A stretch of 64,000 nt of DNA, taken from positions 31,378,703 through 31,442,702 of the forward strand of contig CM036771.1 in assembly GCA_020796225.1 (NCBI GenBank), in the 5' to 3' direction. The notes below the pieces were generated by a model. It was not told the DNA's origin, ran no database searches, and was given only the letters and a program-made list of their open reading frames with translations. The position numbers and the translations under genes are program-made. The first letter of the stretch is position 1. The number at the start of each line of letters is the position of its first letter. The stretch is from Arion vulgaris (taxonomy: Eukaryota; Mollusca; Gastropoda; Stylommatophora; Arionidae). Below are positions 44,251-53,644 of the stretch, in pieces.

Positions 44251-44439
44251 ATAAGCTAGTACGTGTCTGTACCAAATAGAGTACACATATTGTATGGTAC
44301 AGCCTGTACAACATACAAACATAATACAACAAATAGTACTTGTGTCTGCGGTCTCATCTTACTATAAATATATATATGTGTATACTCATATGGGAACAAT
44401 AACCCTTCCTGACATATAAAAATATTAACAAATAAAAAC

Positions 44440-44665
44440 AATGTACCGTCATTTTTACAAAACATAAAAACAATAACACTACACAGCAACGTTTCGAACA
44501 AAAGGTCTTTATCAAGCAAAGAATACAACAGAAGTAAAGAAATTCAACTTCTTACACAGTACACTACATATAGAATCTGACAATAAATTCCTAACCTAAT
44601 TTTGTCAAACTACAGTACTTTGTTTCTAAACGTGTTTCGCCATTGCTACATAGTTTTACAGCAAT
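44440..44665. mobile_element. Penelope-like 3' ends in inverted orientation
   Basis: Minus-strand end 44450-44600 (reverse of ttgataaagaccttttgttc and gaaacgttgctgtgtagtg), then plus-strand aaactacagtactttgtttc + taaacgtgtttcgccattgc. Same architecture as 26988-27312. Confidence 0.7.
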
Positions 44666-45055
44666 CTTCCCTTATATCGACATTGCTTTCATAGTTCTGC
44701 ACTCTTTTCATTTCTTCACAGTCTTTATATCGACATTGCTACATAGTTCTACTGCAGTCTTCCTTATATGACATTGCTACATAGTTCTACAGCAGTCTTC
44801 CTTATATGACATTGCTACATAGTTTACTGCAGTCTTCCCTTATATTGACATTGCTACATAGTTCTACAGCAGTCTTCCCTTATATCGACATTGCTACATA
44901 GTTCTACAGCAGTCTTCCTTATATGACATTGCTACATGGTTTTAACCATGCAAGTCTTCCTTATATCGACATTACTACATAGTTCCACAGCAGTCTTCCC
45001 TTATATCGACATTGCTACATAGTTTTACTGCAGTCTTCCTTATATGATAATCATA
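44640..45055. repeat. About 40-bp array of the Penelope-like terminus
   Basis: Unit gacattgctacatagttcta + cagcagtcttcccttatatc, about ten copies. The same sequence occurs once, reversed, next to the Penelope-like end at 26988-27045. Copies near 44770-44830 and 44925-44960 show grouped base losses. Confidence 0.88.
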
Positions 45056-45480
45056 TTGACAAGACATCTACATGTGCTGTCACAAACGTTATGCAAGATG
45101 TTTATCTACATGTGCTGTCACAAACGTTATGTAAGATGTTTATCAATACAGTAATGTCATATTTCAATACAAGATTTATATCAACACACTTAATGAACTA
45201 AATGTCAAACTAGATTATATAACACACACAAATAATTATCAAATGTCATACAAGATTTATATCAACAAACACACAAAGAACAAAATGTCATATTTATATC
45301 GACGCACACAATGAACTAAATTTATCAAATGTCATAATTATACCGATACACACAATGAACTAAATGTCAAATGCCATATTTATATCAACAAACACAATGA
45401 ACTAACAGTCAAATGTCATACAATATGTATATAACACATACGAACTAAATGTCATACAAGATTTGCATCAAAACATACAA
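45056..45480. repeat. Degenerate 40-bp repeats
   Basis: First two copies of acatctacatgtgctgtcac, then about nine irregular copies of aaatgtcatacaagatttat + atcaacacacacaatgaact. Confidence 0.8.
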
Positions 45481-45955
45481 TTAACGAAAAGCCGTCTAAC
45501 CGTCTTAGAATATTTATATGAAAAACATAATCAACAATATGTCAAAGATGGCCGAAGACACAGATTGCGAGACACACTGGGTTAAATGTCAACTAATACT
45601 TGAAATATTGCTAGAAATCACACATCAACAAATATAGTAGCAAACTTCTGTTGTACAACGATTCTAGATATTTCCACAACACTCTAGCAACGACAACGAC
45701 GACTTGGAATTGTCCAATCAGCAGACTAGAAACTAGAAATCCAGTCTCCAGGAACTGAAAATGTACTGTCTGAAACTAGACTGTTGCCAGGGAAACCGAG
45801 TCACCACATGGCCAGCAGCGAAGGATGTTCCACATTAAACGACGACATCATAAGCCATTAAGCCGGCTGCCGTGAAAACCGGTTTTGGCACTCGCGTTCG
45901 CTCGATGAGCCGGTCATTCTAGAGAGTTTGTCTGTAGTTCTGCAGTGGCACACAA
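45481..45955. other. Non-repetitive, GC-richer island
   Basis: The longest stretch here free of recognised repeats. It contains a CCAAT box (45713-45719), an X-box-like site (45783-45796) and an ATG in good context (caccacATGG, 45808) that opens a 17-codon frame ending at 45861. See the regulatory entry. No further exon was identified. Confidence 0.4.
45713..45796 (+). promoter_or_regulatory. Possible promoter: CCAAT box and RFX X-box-like site
   Basis: ccaatcag fits the NF-Y CCAAT consensus. gttgccagggaaac fits the RFX/DAF-19 X-box pattern GTHNYYATRRNAAC at 13 of 14 positions. Spacing is about 64 bases, and an ATG with good context follows 12 bases after the X-box. Single sites of this kind also occur by chance, and no attached gene was found. 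Confidence 0.22.
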
Positions 45956-45959
45956 GGAT

Positions 45960-47340
45960 GGTATGGTTAATGTGAGGACGAGTGTAGAGTGAAGTCTATG
46001 TGCGAGTGGTTGAAAGAGTGGGTTATTGAGTGAGTGTAGGAGGTGAGTAGGTTATGTGAGTGAGTAGGTGAGAAAGTGTATGTGTATTATGAATATGTGA
46101 GTGTGTGAGTAAACAGATAGATGTGTGGGTTAGTAGTGCTATTTGTGTGGGTTTACGTGTGGGTGAATGAGCTAGCAGTGTGGGTGTATGTGTTCGTAAA
46201 TGAGTTAGCAGTGTGCGTTTATGTGTGAGTAAGTGAGCTAGCAGTGTGGTTTTTGTGTATGTGTGGGTGAGTGAGTTAGTAGTGCTATTTGTGTGAATTT
46301 ATGTGTGGGTGAGTGAGTTAGTAGTGCTATTTGTGCGAGTTTATGTGTGGGTGAGTGAGTTTGTAGTACTATGTGTGTGAGTGTGGGTGAGTTAGTAGTG
46401 CTAGTTGTGTGAGGTTATGTGTGGGTGAGTGAGTTTGTAGTACTATGTGTGTGAGTGTGGGTGAGTGAGTTAGTAGTGCTATTTGTGAGAGTTTATGTGT
46501 GGGTGAGTTAGTAGTGCTATTTGTGTGAGTTTATGTGTGGGTGAGTGAGTTAGTAACGTGATTTGTGTGGGTTTATGCGTGGGTAAATCAGCTGTGGTGT
46601 GTGCGGGTTTATGTAGGTAGAAAAGAGTTAGCAGTGTGTTTTGTGTGGTTTTATTTGTGGGTGAATGTGTTAGTAATGAGATTTGTGTGCGTTAATACGT
46701 GGGTCAGTGAGTAGTACAAATATGTGGATGAAGTAGTATGAGTGTGTGTGTGTGTTTACTTGCATGTGTACAATTTAGTCAGTGTATATCGTGACTGGGT
46801 GGGGTAAAATGTGAATGACTAGTGAAAATATGCGGCTGAATAAGTAGTATGACTTTATAGGCTTATGTGTGGGTGAGCTTGTCGTGTCATTGTGTGGGTG
46901 AGTTTGTCGTGTCAATGTGTGGGTGAGTTTGTCGTGTCAATGTGTGGGTGAGTTTGCAGTGTTACTATGTGGGTGAATGTGTGGGTGAATGAGTTGTCTG
47001 ATTGTGTGGGTTAATGCATGGGTGGGTGAGTTCGTCGCGTCAATGTGTGGGTGAGTTAGTTAGCAGTGTTACTATGTGGGTCAATGTTTGGGTGAACGAG
47101 TTGTTTGATTGTGTAGGTTTATGCATGGGTGGGTAAGTTTGTCGCGTCAATGTGTGGGTGAGTTTGTCGCGTCAATGTGTGGGTGAGTTAGTTAGCAGTG
47201 TTACTATGTGGGTGAATGAGTTGTCTGATTGTGTGGGTTTATGCATGGGTGGGTGAGCTAGTCATGTGAGTTAGTGGTGTAAATCCGTAGGTTAGTGTGG
47301 GTTTATGCATATGTGGGTGAGTTAGTGATGTAAGATCGTG
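45960..47340. repeat. 1.4-kb GT-rich degenerate minisatellite
   Basis: The common unit is about 42 bases, gtgtgggtgagtgagttagt + agtgctatttgtgtgagttt + at, later shortening to 25-base gtgtgggtgagtttgtcgtg + tcaat copies. Plus strand is almost pure G and T with few C, a strong strand asymmetry. Confidence 0.88.
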
Positions 47341-47484
47341 GATTCATGTAATGTGCAGAAAATCAAATAGATGAACCATTAAGATACTGAGATATAAACT
47401 TGATTTATAGAAGTGATTTAGATGTACATAAGTTTACACTAGAATGTTACTGACAATGGACTAGGAATGTGGTTAAAAGAATTC

Positions 47485-47710
47485 ATTGAAACAAATTCCC
47501 GCCTGTCCAGCGTGTTCGTAGCGCGTTGGACGACAGGTAACAAGCTCCCTGTGAGCGCGGTTCAATTCCGCTGTCTGGCAGAAAAGTCAAAGGTTCTCCA
47601 GATTTACGGTGTTCGTGGCACCGAACCGAAGGGTTACGATGTCCATGACACCGAGTCGAAGAGCTGAAAGCTTAAGTGCTTCTGGATCGGAAAACAAAAT
47701 TGAAACAAAT
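47485..47710 (+). mobile_element. S-epsilon tRNA-derived SINE with exact 12-bp target repeats
   Basis: attgaaacaaat is exact at 47485-47496 and 47699-47710. The element (47497-47698, 202 bp) starts tcccgcctgtccagcgtgtt, has tagcgcgttgga (A-box-like), gcggttcaattccgc (perfect B box ggttcaattcc), then ggttctccagatttacggtg and ctgaaagcttaagtgcttct. With intact flanks it is probably the youngest SINE insertion here. Confidence 0.88.
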
Positions 47711-47746
47711 ACAATACTAAAAAAAGAAAAAATATAAGGGAACGAG

Positions 47747-47880
47747 AAGAATTAATTCAGAATGAATACAAGTATAACAATGAAATGAGAATGAATACAA
47801 GTATAACAATGAAATGAGAATGAATACAAGTATAACAATGAAATGAGAATGAATACAAGTATAACAATGAAATGAGAATC
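47747..47880. repeat. 29-bp array at the 3' end of an S-gamma copy
   Basis: Unit gaatgaatacaagtataaca + atgaaatga, about four copies. The last runs directly into the S-gamma end, gaatcgtggcataccc. Confidence 0.93.
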
Positions 47881-48122
47881 GTGGCATACCCTTTACAGAG
47901 ACGTAGATATCAATCACAGTAAACAAGTCGTTGATTGTCTAGGCACCACTTACACGTTCAGTAGTGTGCCATTGTTTTCTGAACGGTGATGTCTACTTTA
48001 AACTTATGTAAAAAATCCCACGTGAACAAATTTGCTTCCAAACGTGCCCACCGTGGGGTTTGAACCAGGTACACTTGGGTTTGTGATTTAGCTCACTACC
48101 GCTAGCGGCTACAGACGCTCAC
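47877..48122 (-). mobile_element. S-gamma tRNA-derived SINE, complete
   Basis: On the minus strand: tgagcgtctgtagccgctag + cggtagtgagc (A box), gtacctggttcaaaccccac (B box ggttcaaacc), aaatttgttcacgtgggatt, acactactgaacgtgtaagt, cgacttgtttactgtgattg and gggtatgccacgattc. Confidence 0.87.
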
Positions 48123-48454
48123 AATAAAACAATATGGACGTTAAATAAACAAATGAGAAACATGAATGAAGTGGGAGAGGGGGAGGACAAGAGATAAGAA
48201 TGATAAGAGTTACCGCCTCATTTCAGGCCAACTAAACAGCAGATTAATGAGAGAGAGAGAGGAAATAAAAGAGGAAGAGAGGTAAATAAAAGAGGGAGAG
48301 AGATTAGAATCAAACATGAGCATGTGCTTGGTAGATAAGAGTAATTACATAGAAAGTACGTGAAGAGAGGAGCAGAGTAGAATGATGATAGTTTCGATAA
48401 GACAAGATTAGAGAGTTCAGAAAAATCAACCCGGAAATGATTGCTTTAATCATT
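48123..48454. other. Purine-rich spacer
   Basis: Several agagagagaggaaataaaag words; no gene supported. Confidence 0.4.
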
Positions 48455-48705
48455 ATCATCAAGACCGTGCGAACATTTCAACTCCAAGTATATATAAGTA
48501 AATGCAACGATTTTATCATCAAGAGCCGGTGCGAACATTTCAAATCAAGTATATATAGTAAATGCAACGATTTTATCATCAAGAGCCGGTGCGAACATTT
48601 CAAATCCAAGTATATATAAGCAAATGCAACGATTTTATCATCAAGAGCCGGTGCGAACATTTCAACTCCAAGTATATATAAGCAAATGAAACGATTTTCA
48701 GCAAG
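48455..48705. repeat. About 62-bp minisatellite, 4 copies
   Basis: Unit gcaacgattttatcatcaag + agccggtgcgaacatttcaa + atccaagtatatataagcaa + at. Confidence 0.92.
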
Positions 48706-49204
48706 ATGACACAATAAATAGGAAACTATTTGGAAATGCATTGGCCGGACGGAAAACTAAGAAAAATCGATGCCGCTTTCATCGATTCTTGCCGGTGAAC
48801 GTGAAAGGCGGCCCAGTTGGCTATGTCAGATTGGAGATGTGAAGATTTGCGGAAAGGTTCCTAAAGCGAATTAAAAAGTAAATTGATCTTGTTTACGTTG
48901 GAGGAGATTTCTAGCACCAGTTTAGAATGGAAAGGGTTAGGATGAGAAATAGAGGATATTCATGCAAGAGAAATTGATGACAAGCTATTGGTCATTAGTT
49001 TTATGCAATAGGAAACAGTTGAATGACAGTTGGCGCCAATCTTTATTACAGCCAAAATAATTAAGTTGAAGGTCACGTCTGTTCACTTCCAGTCTGCGCT
49101 GCAATGTTTGACACTAATATTTGTCAACAAGAAAGATTTATATACAGATATATTTGAGAGATGCTATTGTGGTTTTATAATTATGAAGATTATTTTTGGC
49201 TAGC
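48706..49204. other. Non-repetitive spacer
   Basis: No element, tandem structure or gene recognised. Confidence 0.4.
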
Positions 49205-49790
49205 TGTAGAGTTATGTCTTGTAGCTATGAGGTCTTGTCTAAGGTTAATCAGATCTCTGTAGCTATGAGGTCTTGTCTAAGGTTAATCAGATCTCTGTAG
49301 CTATGAGGTCTTGTCTAAGGTTAATCAGATCTCTGTAGCTATGAGGTCTTGTCTAAGGTTAATCAGATCTCTGTAGCTATAAGGTCTTGTCTATGATTAA
49401 TCAGATCTCTGGTAGTAATGTGGTACTTGTCTAAGGTTAATCAGATCTCTGTAGCTATGAGGTCTTGTCTATGATTAATCAGATCTCTGTAGCTATGAGG
49501 TCTTGTCTAAGGTTAATCAGATCTCTGTAGCTATGAGGTCTTGTCTAAGGTTAATCAGATCTCTGTAGCTATGAGGTCTTGTCTAAGGTTAATCAGATCT
49601 CTGTAGCTATGAGGTCTTGTCTATGATTAATCAGATCTCTGTAGCTATAAGGTCTTGTCTATGATTAATCAGATCTCTGTAGCTATGAGGTCTTGTCTAT
49701 GATTAATCAGATCTCTGTAGCTATGAGGTCTTGTCTATGATTAATCAGATCTCTGTAGCTATACGGTCTTGTCTATGATCAATCAGATCT
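49205..49790. repeat. 38-bp array ending at an S-beta head, about 15 copies
   Basis: Unit ctgtagctatgaggtcttgt + ctaaggttaatcagatct. The last copy changes from gatctctgtagctat into gatctctggggtgtagagg. Resemblance of gatctctgtagc-gaggt to the SINE head is only partial, so derivation from the head is likely but not certain. Confidence 0.93.
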
Positions 49791-49977
49791 CTGGGGTGTA
49801 GAGGCTAGGTACTCGGTTTGCTCCTCGTGAAGTAATCAGGGTATTTCCCAGATATCCCTAGCCCTGATCTCAGTGTAGGTAAGATCGAGTTCCTAGTCTT
49901 ATCGGAGACGGATGATAACACGTAGATCCCGCGTTGAAGTTGAGCACATAAAAGAACTACTGGCAGTTTAACATCGA

Positions 49978-50400
49978 GAAGAAAGCTGTTTGCACGGGAA
50001 AAATTCACTAGAGAAGAAAGCTGTTTGCACGGGAAAATTCACCAGAGAAGAAAGCTGTTTGCACGGGGAAAATTCACTAGAAAAGAAAGCTGTTTGCACG
50101 GGGAAAATTCACTAGAGAAGAAAGCTGTTTGCACGGGGAAAATTCACTAGAGAAGAAAGCTGTTTGCACGGGGAAAATTCACTAGAGAAGAAAGCTGTTT
50201 GCACGGGGAAAATTCACTAGAGAAGAAAGCTGTTTGCACGGGGAAAATTCACTAGAGAAGAAAGCTGTTTGCACGGGGAAAATTCACTAGAAAAGAAAGC
50301 TGTTTGCACGGGGAAAATTCACTAGAGAAGAAAGCTGTTTGCACGGGGAAAAATCACTCGAGAAGAAAGCTGTTTGCACGGGGAAAATTCACTAGAAAGA
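49978..50400. repeat. 35-bp array from S-beta, about 12 copies
   Basis: The unit gaaagctgtttgcacgggga + aaattcactagagaa corresponds to gaaaagtcgctgcccggtaa + aaattcataagaaaa in the reference S-beta. Confidence 0.93.
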
Positions 50401-50464
50401 TTAAAAATTCCTACAAAATATTCTCACCATCTTCTAAATTATACCGGGAACCCATACCGGTGCT

Positions 50465-50935
50465 AAGGAGTTTGTGCACTGCTGCTGAGATCTTCATGTG
50501 TAAGAAAGAGATCGGAGCACATATGGTTACTCACCAACGTGCACTGCTGCTGAGATCTTCATGTGTAAGAAAGAGATCGGAGCACATATGGTTACTCACC
50601 AACGTGCACTGCTGCTGAGATCTTCATGTGTAAGAAAGAGATCAGAGCACATATGGTTACTCACCAACGTCACTGCTGCTGAGATCTTCCTGTGTAAGAA
50701 AGAGATCGAGCACATATGGTTACTCACCAACGAAGCTGCTGCTGAGATCTTCATGTGAAGAAAGAGATCGAGCACATATGGTTACTCACCAACGTGCACT
50801 GCTGCTGAGATCTTCATGTGTAAGAAAGAGATCGGAGCACATATGGTTACTCACCAACGTGCACTGCTGCTGAGATCTTCATGTGTAAGAAAGAGATCGG
50901 AGCACATATGGTTACTCACCAACGTGCAATGATGA
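50465..50935. repeat. 65-bp array from S-beta tail, 7 copies
   Basis: The unit gtgcactgctgctgagatct + tcatgtgtaagaaagagatc + ggagcacatatggttactca + ccaac corresponds to the S-beta 3' region (gaaatcttcctgtgtaagaa, agagatcggagcacacatgg). Confidence 0.95.
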
Positions 50936-50951
50936 TGATCGTATTAATTAA

Positions 50952-51088
50952 TCTTCTTCTTCGAACGCTCCATATCAACCACTTGTTAAACACTATTTGT
51001 GATTTCAATGTGATCCAAGCCTAAGAGCGATTGTACGCTGCGCCAGTTATACACCTACAAGTAAGCCAGCACATCCGATTTCTGCCAT
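50952..51088 (-). mobile_element. S-delta 3' fragment
   Basis: cttcttcttcgaacgctcca, ccacttgttaaacact, cctaagagcgattgtacg and agccagcacatccgatttct are the reversed S-delta 3' half. It lies between two SINEs of the other orientation. Confidence 0.8.
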
Positions 51089-51400
51089 TTTATTACGGAG
51101 TTCGTGCTCGTGCAATACTCTGGGCAGGTCGCGTGCAATACTCTCGGCAGGTCGCGTGCAATACTCTCGGCAGGTCGCGTGCAATACTCTCGGCAGGTCG
51201 CGTGCAATACTCTCGGCAGGTCGCGCATACTCTGGGCAGGTCGCGTGCAATACTCTCGGCAGGTCGCGTGCAATACTCTCGGCAGGTCGCGTGCAATACT
51301 CTCGGCAGGTCGCGTGACATTTCTGAGGAGAGGGACCGAGCCACATGGGGTAAAACCTGGAGCAATGAAGTCAATCTGAATTCAGTCCTTTGGCTTTAAA
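51089..51400 (+). mobile_element. S-alpha SINE with body array, head missing
   Basis: ttacggagttcgtgctcgtg starts the S-alpha body. After the 23-bp array it resumes with gtgacatttctgaggagagg, gaccgagccacatggggtaa, aacctggagcaatgaagtca and atctgaattcagtcctttgg. Confidence 0.8.
51103..51315. repeat. 23-bp array from S-alpha body, 9 copies
   Basis: The unit gcaatactctcggcaggtcg + cgt equals tgcaatactctcggcaggtg + gcgt of the reference S-alpha. Confidence 0.95.
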
Positions 51401-51529
51401 ACCCTTTAATTAAAAATAAAATAACTACTATGACAAATGTCCCCATTACTCAAATACCTAAACATAGACAGGACAGTGAAGCGACAACTGCTAAATTGCA
51501 TATTTCTACAAACTCTCTGTTAACATTTT

Positions 51530-52150
51530 TATCAATGGAGAGAAAGTAGAAAACGTGAACAGTTTCGAATATCTTGGTTCACTACTAACAATAGATGGGA
51601 ATGGGATGAAGGAAATTAAAAGAAGAACAAACATGGCTTTACAAAAACTAAACAACTAAATACAGTATGGAACGGAACAGATAGGAAAACAAAGATCAGA
51701 ACACTAAGAGCATGCATATTCCCAGTGGCATCATATGGGTGTGTAGAATGGACATTTAACAAAGCAGTGAAAAAAACATATATGTGCTTTTGAATATAAG
51801 TGTTATAGAAGAGTCCTTCGTATATCTTGGACAGAGAAGAGAACAAATAGATCTATCGAGAAAGAACTCAAAATCAATGAAAACTGGCTGATGCTACAAA
51901 TACAAAAGAGAAAATTGTATATTTTGGACATATAAAAAGACATGAAGGGCTGAGAAGACCATCATGGAAGGAGGCATACCGGCAAAAAGGAGAAGAAGAA
52001 GAAAAAGACCACGGAGAAGATGAATTGAAGACGTAACTGATGGTTTGAACATGACGGCTGTAGAGGCGGGACATCTGGCCTGTGAGAGATATAAATTCCG
52101 GAGGACTGTTGGGGTGGCAAAGTTCTGCTCAGGACAAGCTATTTGATAAT
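51530..52150 (+). mobile_element. LINE-B fragment, longest copy
   Basis: NGEKVENVNSFEYLGSLLTI, DGNGMKEIKRRTNMALQKL (the FEYLGS...I..RI..A motif C-terminal to the palm), then frame shifts; CIFPVASYGCVEWTFNKAVK, FEYKCYRRVLRISWTEKRTN, ELKINENWLMLQIQKRKLYI, GLRRPSWKEAYRQKG and, at the end, kvLLRTSYLI-type sequence with gataatgatgat. It extends further 5' than the other LINE-B copies but lacks the catalytic core. Confidence 0.83.
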
Positions 52151-52237
52151 GATGATCTATGAACAATGTCAAACATGTTCACTAACTAAATCCCACAAGA
52201 GAAATATTACAAAGTATGAAATGAACTATTTCAGAAA

Positions 52238-52339
52238 AGTCGTCAATGTTACAAGATGGGATAGATTGAGAAATGAGAATATTAGAAAAGTCGTCAATGT
52301 TACAAGACAGGATAGATTGAGAAATGAGAATATTAGAAA
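52238..52339. repeat. 51-bp tandem duplication inside LINE-A2
   Basis: agaaaagtcgtcaatgttac + aagatgggatagattgagaa + atgagaatatt occurs twice. It is 17 codons, in frame, in the same reverse transcriptase region as the duplications at 5956 and the array at 6963. Confidence 0.9.
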
Positions 52340-52392
52340 TGTCATTGGAATCACACCATACATCCAACATATTAGAAGACAAGAAATAAAAT

Positions 52393-52560
52393 AGATATAT
52401 CTTCATCTTCAAAATTACATCGGGGATCCTCGCCCATGCTACGGAGTTCGTGCACTGCAGATAAGATCTTTCTGTGTAAGAAAAAGATCGGATCACACAT
52501 GGCTTCTCACCGAAGTGCAATGATGATCGTCCTATCAATCAATCAATCAATCAATCAATC
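52393..52560 (+). mobile_element. S-beta 3' fragment with exact 9-bp target repeats
   Basis: aaataaaat is exact at 52384-52392 and 52561-52569. The insert reads aaaattacatcggggatcct, cgcccatgctacggagttcg, agatctttctgtgtaagaaa, aagatcggatcacacatggc, gaagtgcaatgatgatcgtc and (atca)n. It is 5'-truncated, with its tail on the expected side. Confidence 0.87.
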
Positions 52561-52799
52561 AAATAAAATGGGTTGGTCATCTAATGAGAATGAAACCAGG
52601 TCTACTACGATTTGGCGCCTTTAACAACCGGCAACCCAAACACAAGAGTCAGAGAAAGACCAAGAACCTGATGGATAAATAACATTACAGATATCCTGCG
52701 ACATCAAAAACTAACAACTACAGATGCAAAGCACCTGGCACAGGATAGAAAACTGAAACTCCCCACGGCGCTTCATGTGGACAAGACAAAACTAACATG

Positions 52800-53379
52800 A
52801 TTAAAATATCGAAGCTGCCATGTAATAAAGATTAGAAATTCCTGATATAGACACGGCCACGCACAAATCAAGAACGACAACAGCTAAGGGAGATAATCGT
52901 ATGTAGCAATACAACATTGGTTATTATTCTTCTATTACTCCCCTTTGCCTGACACATTCCTTCCAAAACGTGATTTGAATTTGTGCTTGTCACGCAGAAA
53001 TTTTCAGCCTAGGAATTACAGGTCACGATTGTGTTTTTTGTATCACAACTTCCAGGGGAAATAAATTAGTTTTCACGTGGATTTCAGAATAACGAAAGTA
53101 TTTTTTTTTTATTTAGCATTTTATCCTTTTTAACGAGTTATTCTTACAAACCACTACAGTGGACGACAACACTAGGTAACAGTGTGACGACAAAAGAAAG
53201 AGGACATTCTTACAAACCACGACATTGGGCCACAACATCTTGCAACAACACCAGGTAACAGTGTGACGACAAAAGAAAGAGGAAATTCTTACAAACACAC
53301 ACACGATTATACTGGATGTGGTCGCACCTTTTTTAATTGGACAGCTTGTGCAATTTATGAATAGTGATGAAATATGAAT
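52800..53379. other. Spacer with an 80-base duplication
   Basis: attcttacaaaccac and ggtaacagtgtgacgacaaa + agaaagagga recur at about 53140-53205 and 53205-53290. Otherwise no feature. Confidence 0.45.
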
Positions 53380-53545
53380 TCAGGATGTAACTGATGGTTT
53401 GAGCATGACGGCTGCAAAGGCCTAAAGCGAGATAGATAGATATATAGATAGAGATAGAGATAGATAGATAGAGAGAGATAAAAATTCAGAAGGACTGTTA
53501 AGGTGGAAGAGTTCTGCTCAGGACAAGCTATTTGATGATGATGAT
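53380..53545 (+). mobile_element. LINE-B 3' end with GATA microsatellite
   Basis: gaattcaggatgtaactgat (QDVTDGLSMTAA), then a gatagatagata expansion in place of the ERE codons, then aaggactgttaaggtggaag, gttctgctcaggacaagcta and ttgatgatgatgatga. Confidence 0.78.
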
Positions 53546-53644
53546 GAAATAAGTTCTAGTGATTTCTTAATCAGTGTCCTCAGTAGAAAGATCTGGTCAG
53601 AACATGATCTCTCTTTTCTGAAAGCAGCTTGTTCTTCCCTCACT

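Larger units (their letters stand above)
49205..50950 (+). mobile_element. S-beta SINE inflated by up to three internal arrays
   Basis: Single-copy S-beta segments in correct order: tctctggggtgtagaggcta (head), ctcggtttgctcctcgtg, ggtatttcccagatatccct, tgatctcagtgtaggtaaga, tcgagttcctagtcttatcg, gagacggatgataacacg, then array (35 bp), ctcaccatcttctaaattat / cggtgctaaggagtttgtgc, array (65 bp) and gtgcaatgatgatgatcg. A 38-bp array ends exactly at the head. The intact family member at 18966-19412 is about 445 bp; here it is 1.7 kb. Confidence 0.8.
52200..52790 (+). mobile_element. LINE-A2 fragment interrupted by an S-beta insertion
   Basis: Left part 52200-52392 reads MNYFRKVVNVTRWDRLRNEN, a 51-base repeat of that, then VIGITPYIQHIRRQEIK. 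Right part 52561-52790 resumes with KWVGHLMRMKPGLLRFGAFN, then frame-shifted RVREKTKNLM and HLAQDRKLKLPTA-like words. The two parts fit together once the S-beta piece and one target repeat are removed. Confidence 0.82.

Noticed and set aside
45808..45861. 17-codon micro-ORF as a gene
   Set aside because: Too short to support without conservation; kept only as context for the promoter-like island.
47497..47580. Functional tRNA gene
   Set aside because: A and B boxes are present but no cloverleaf can be drawn, and the sequence recurs at 32950 with a non-tRNA body, so it is a SINE head.
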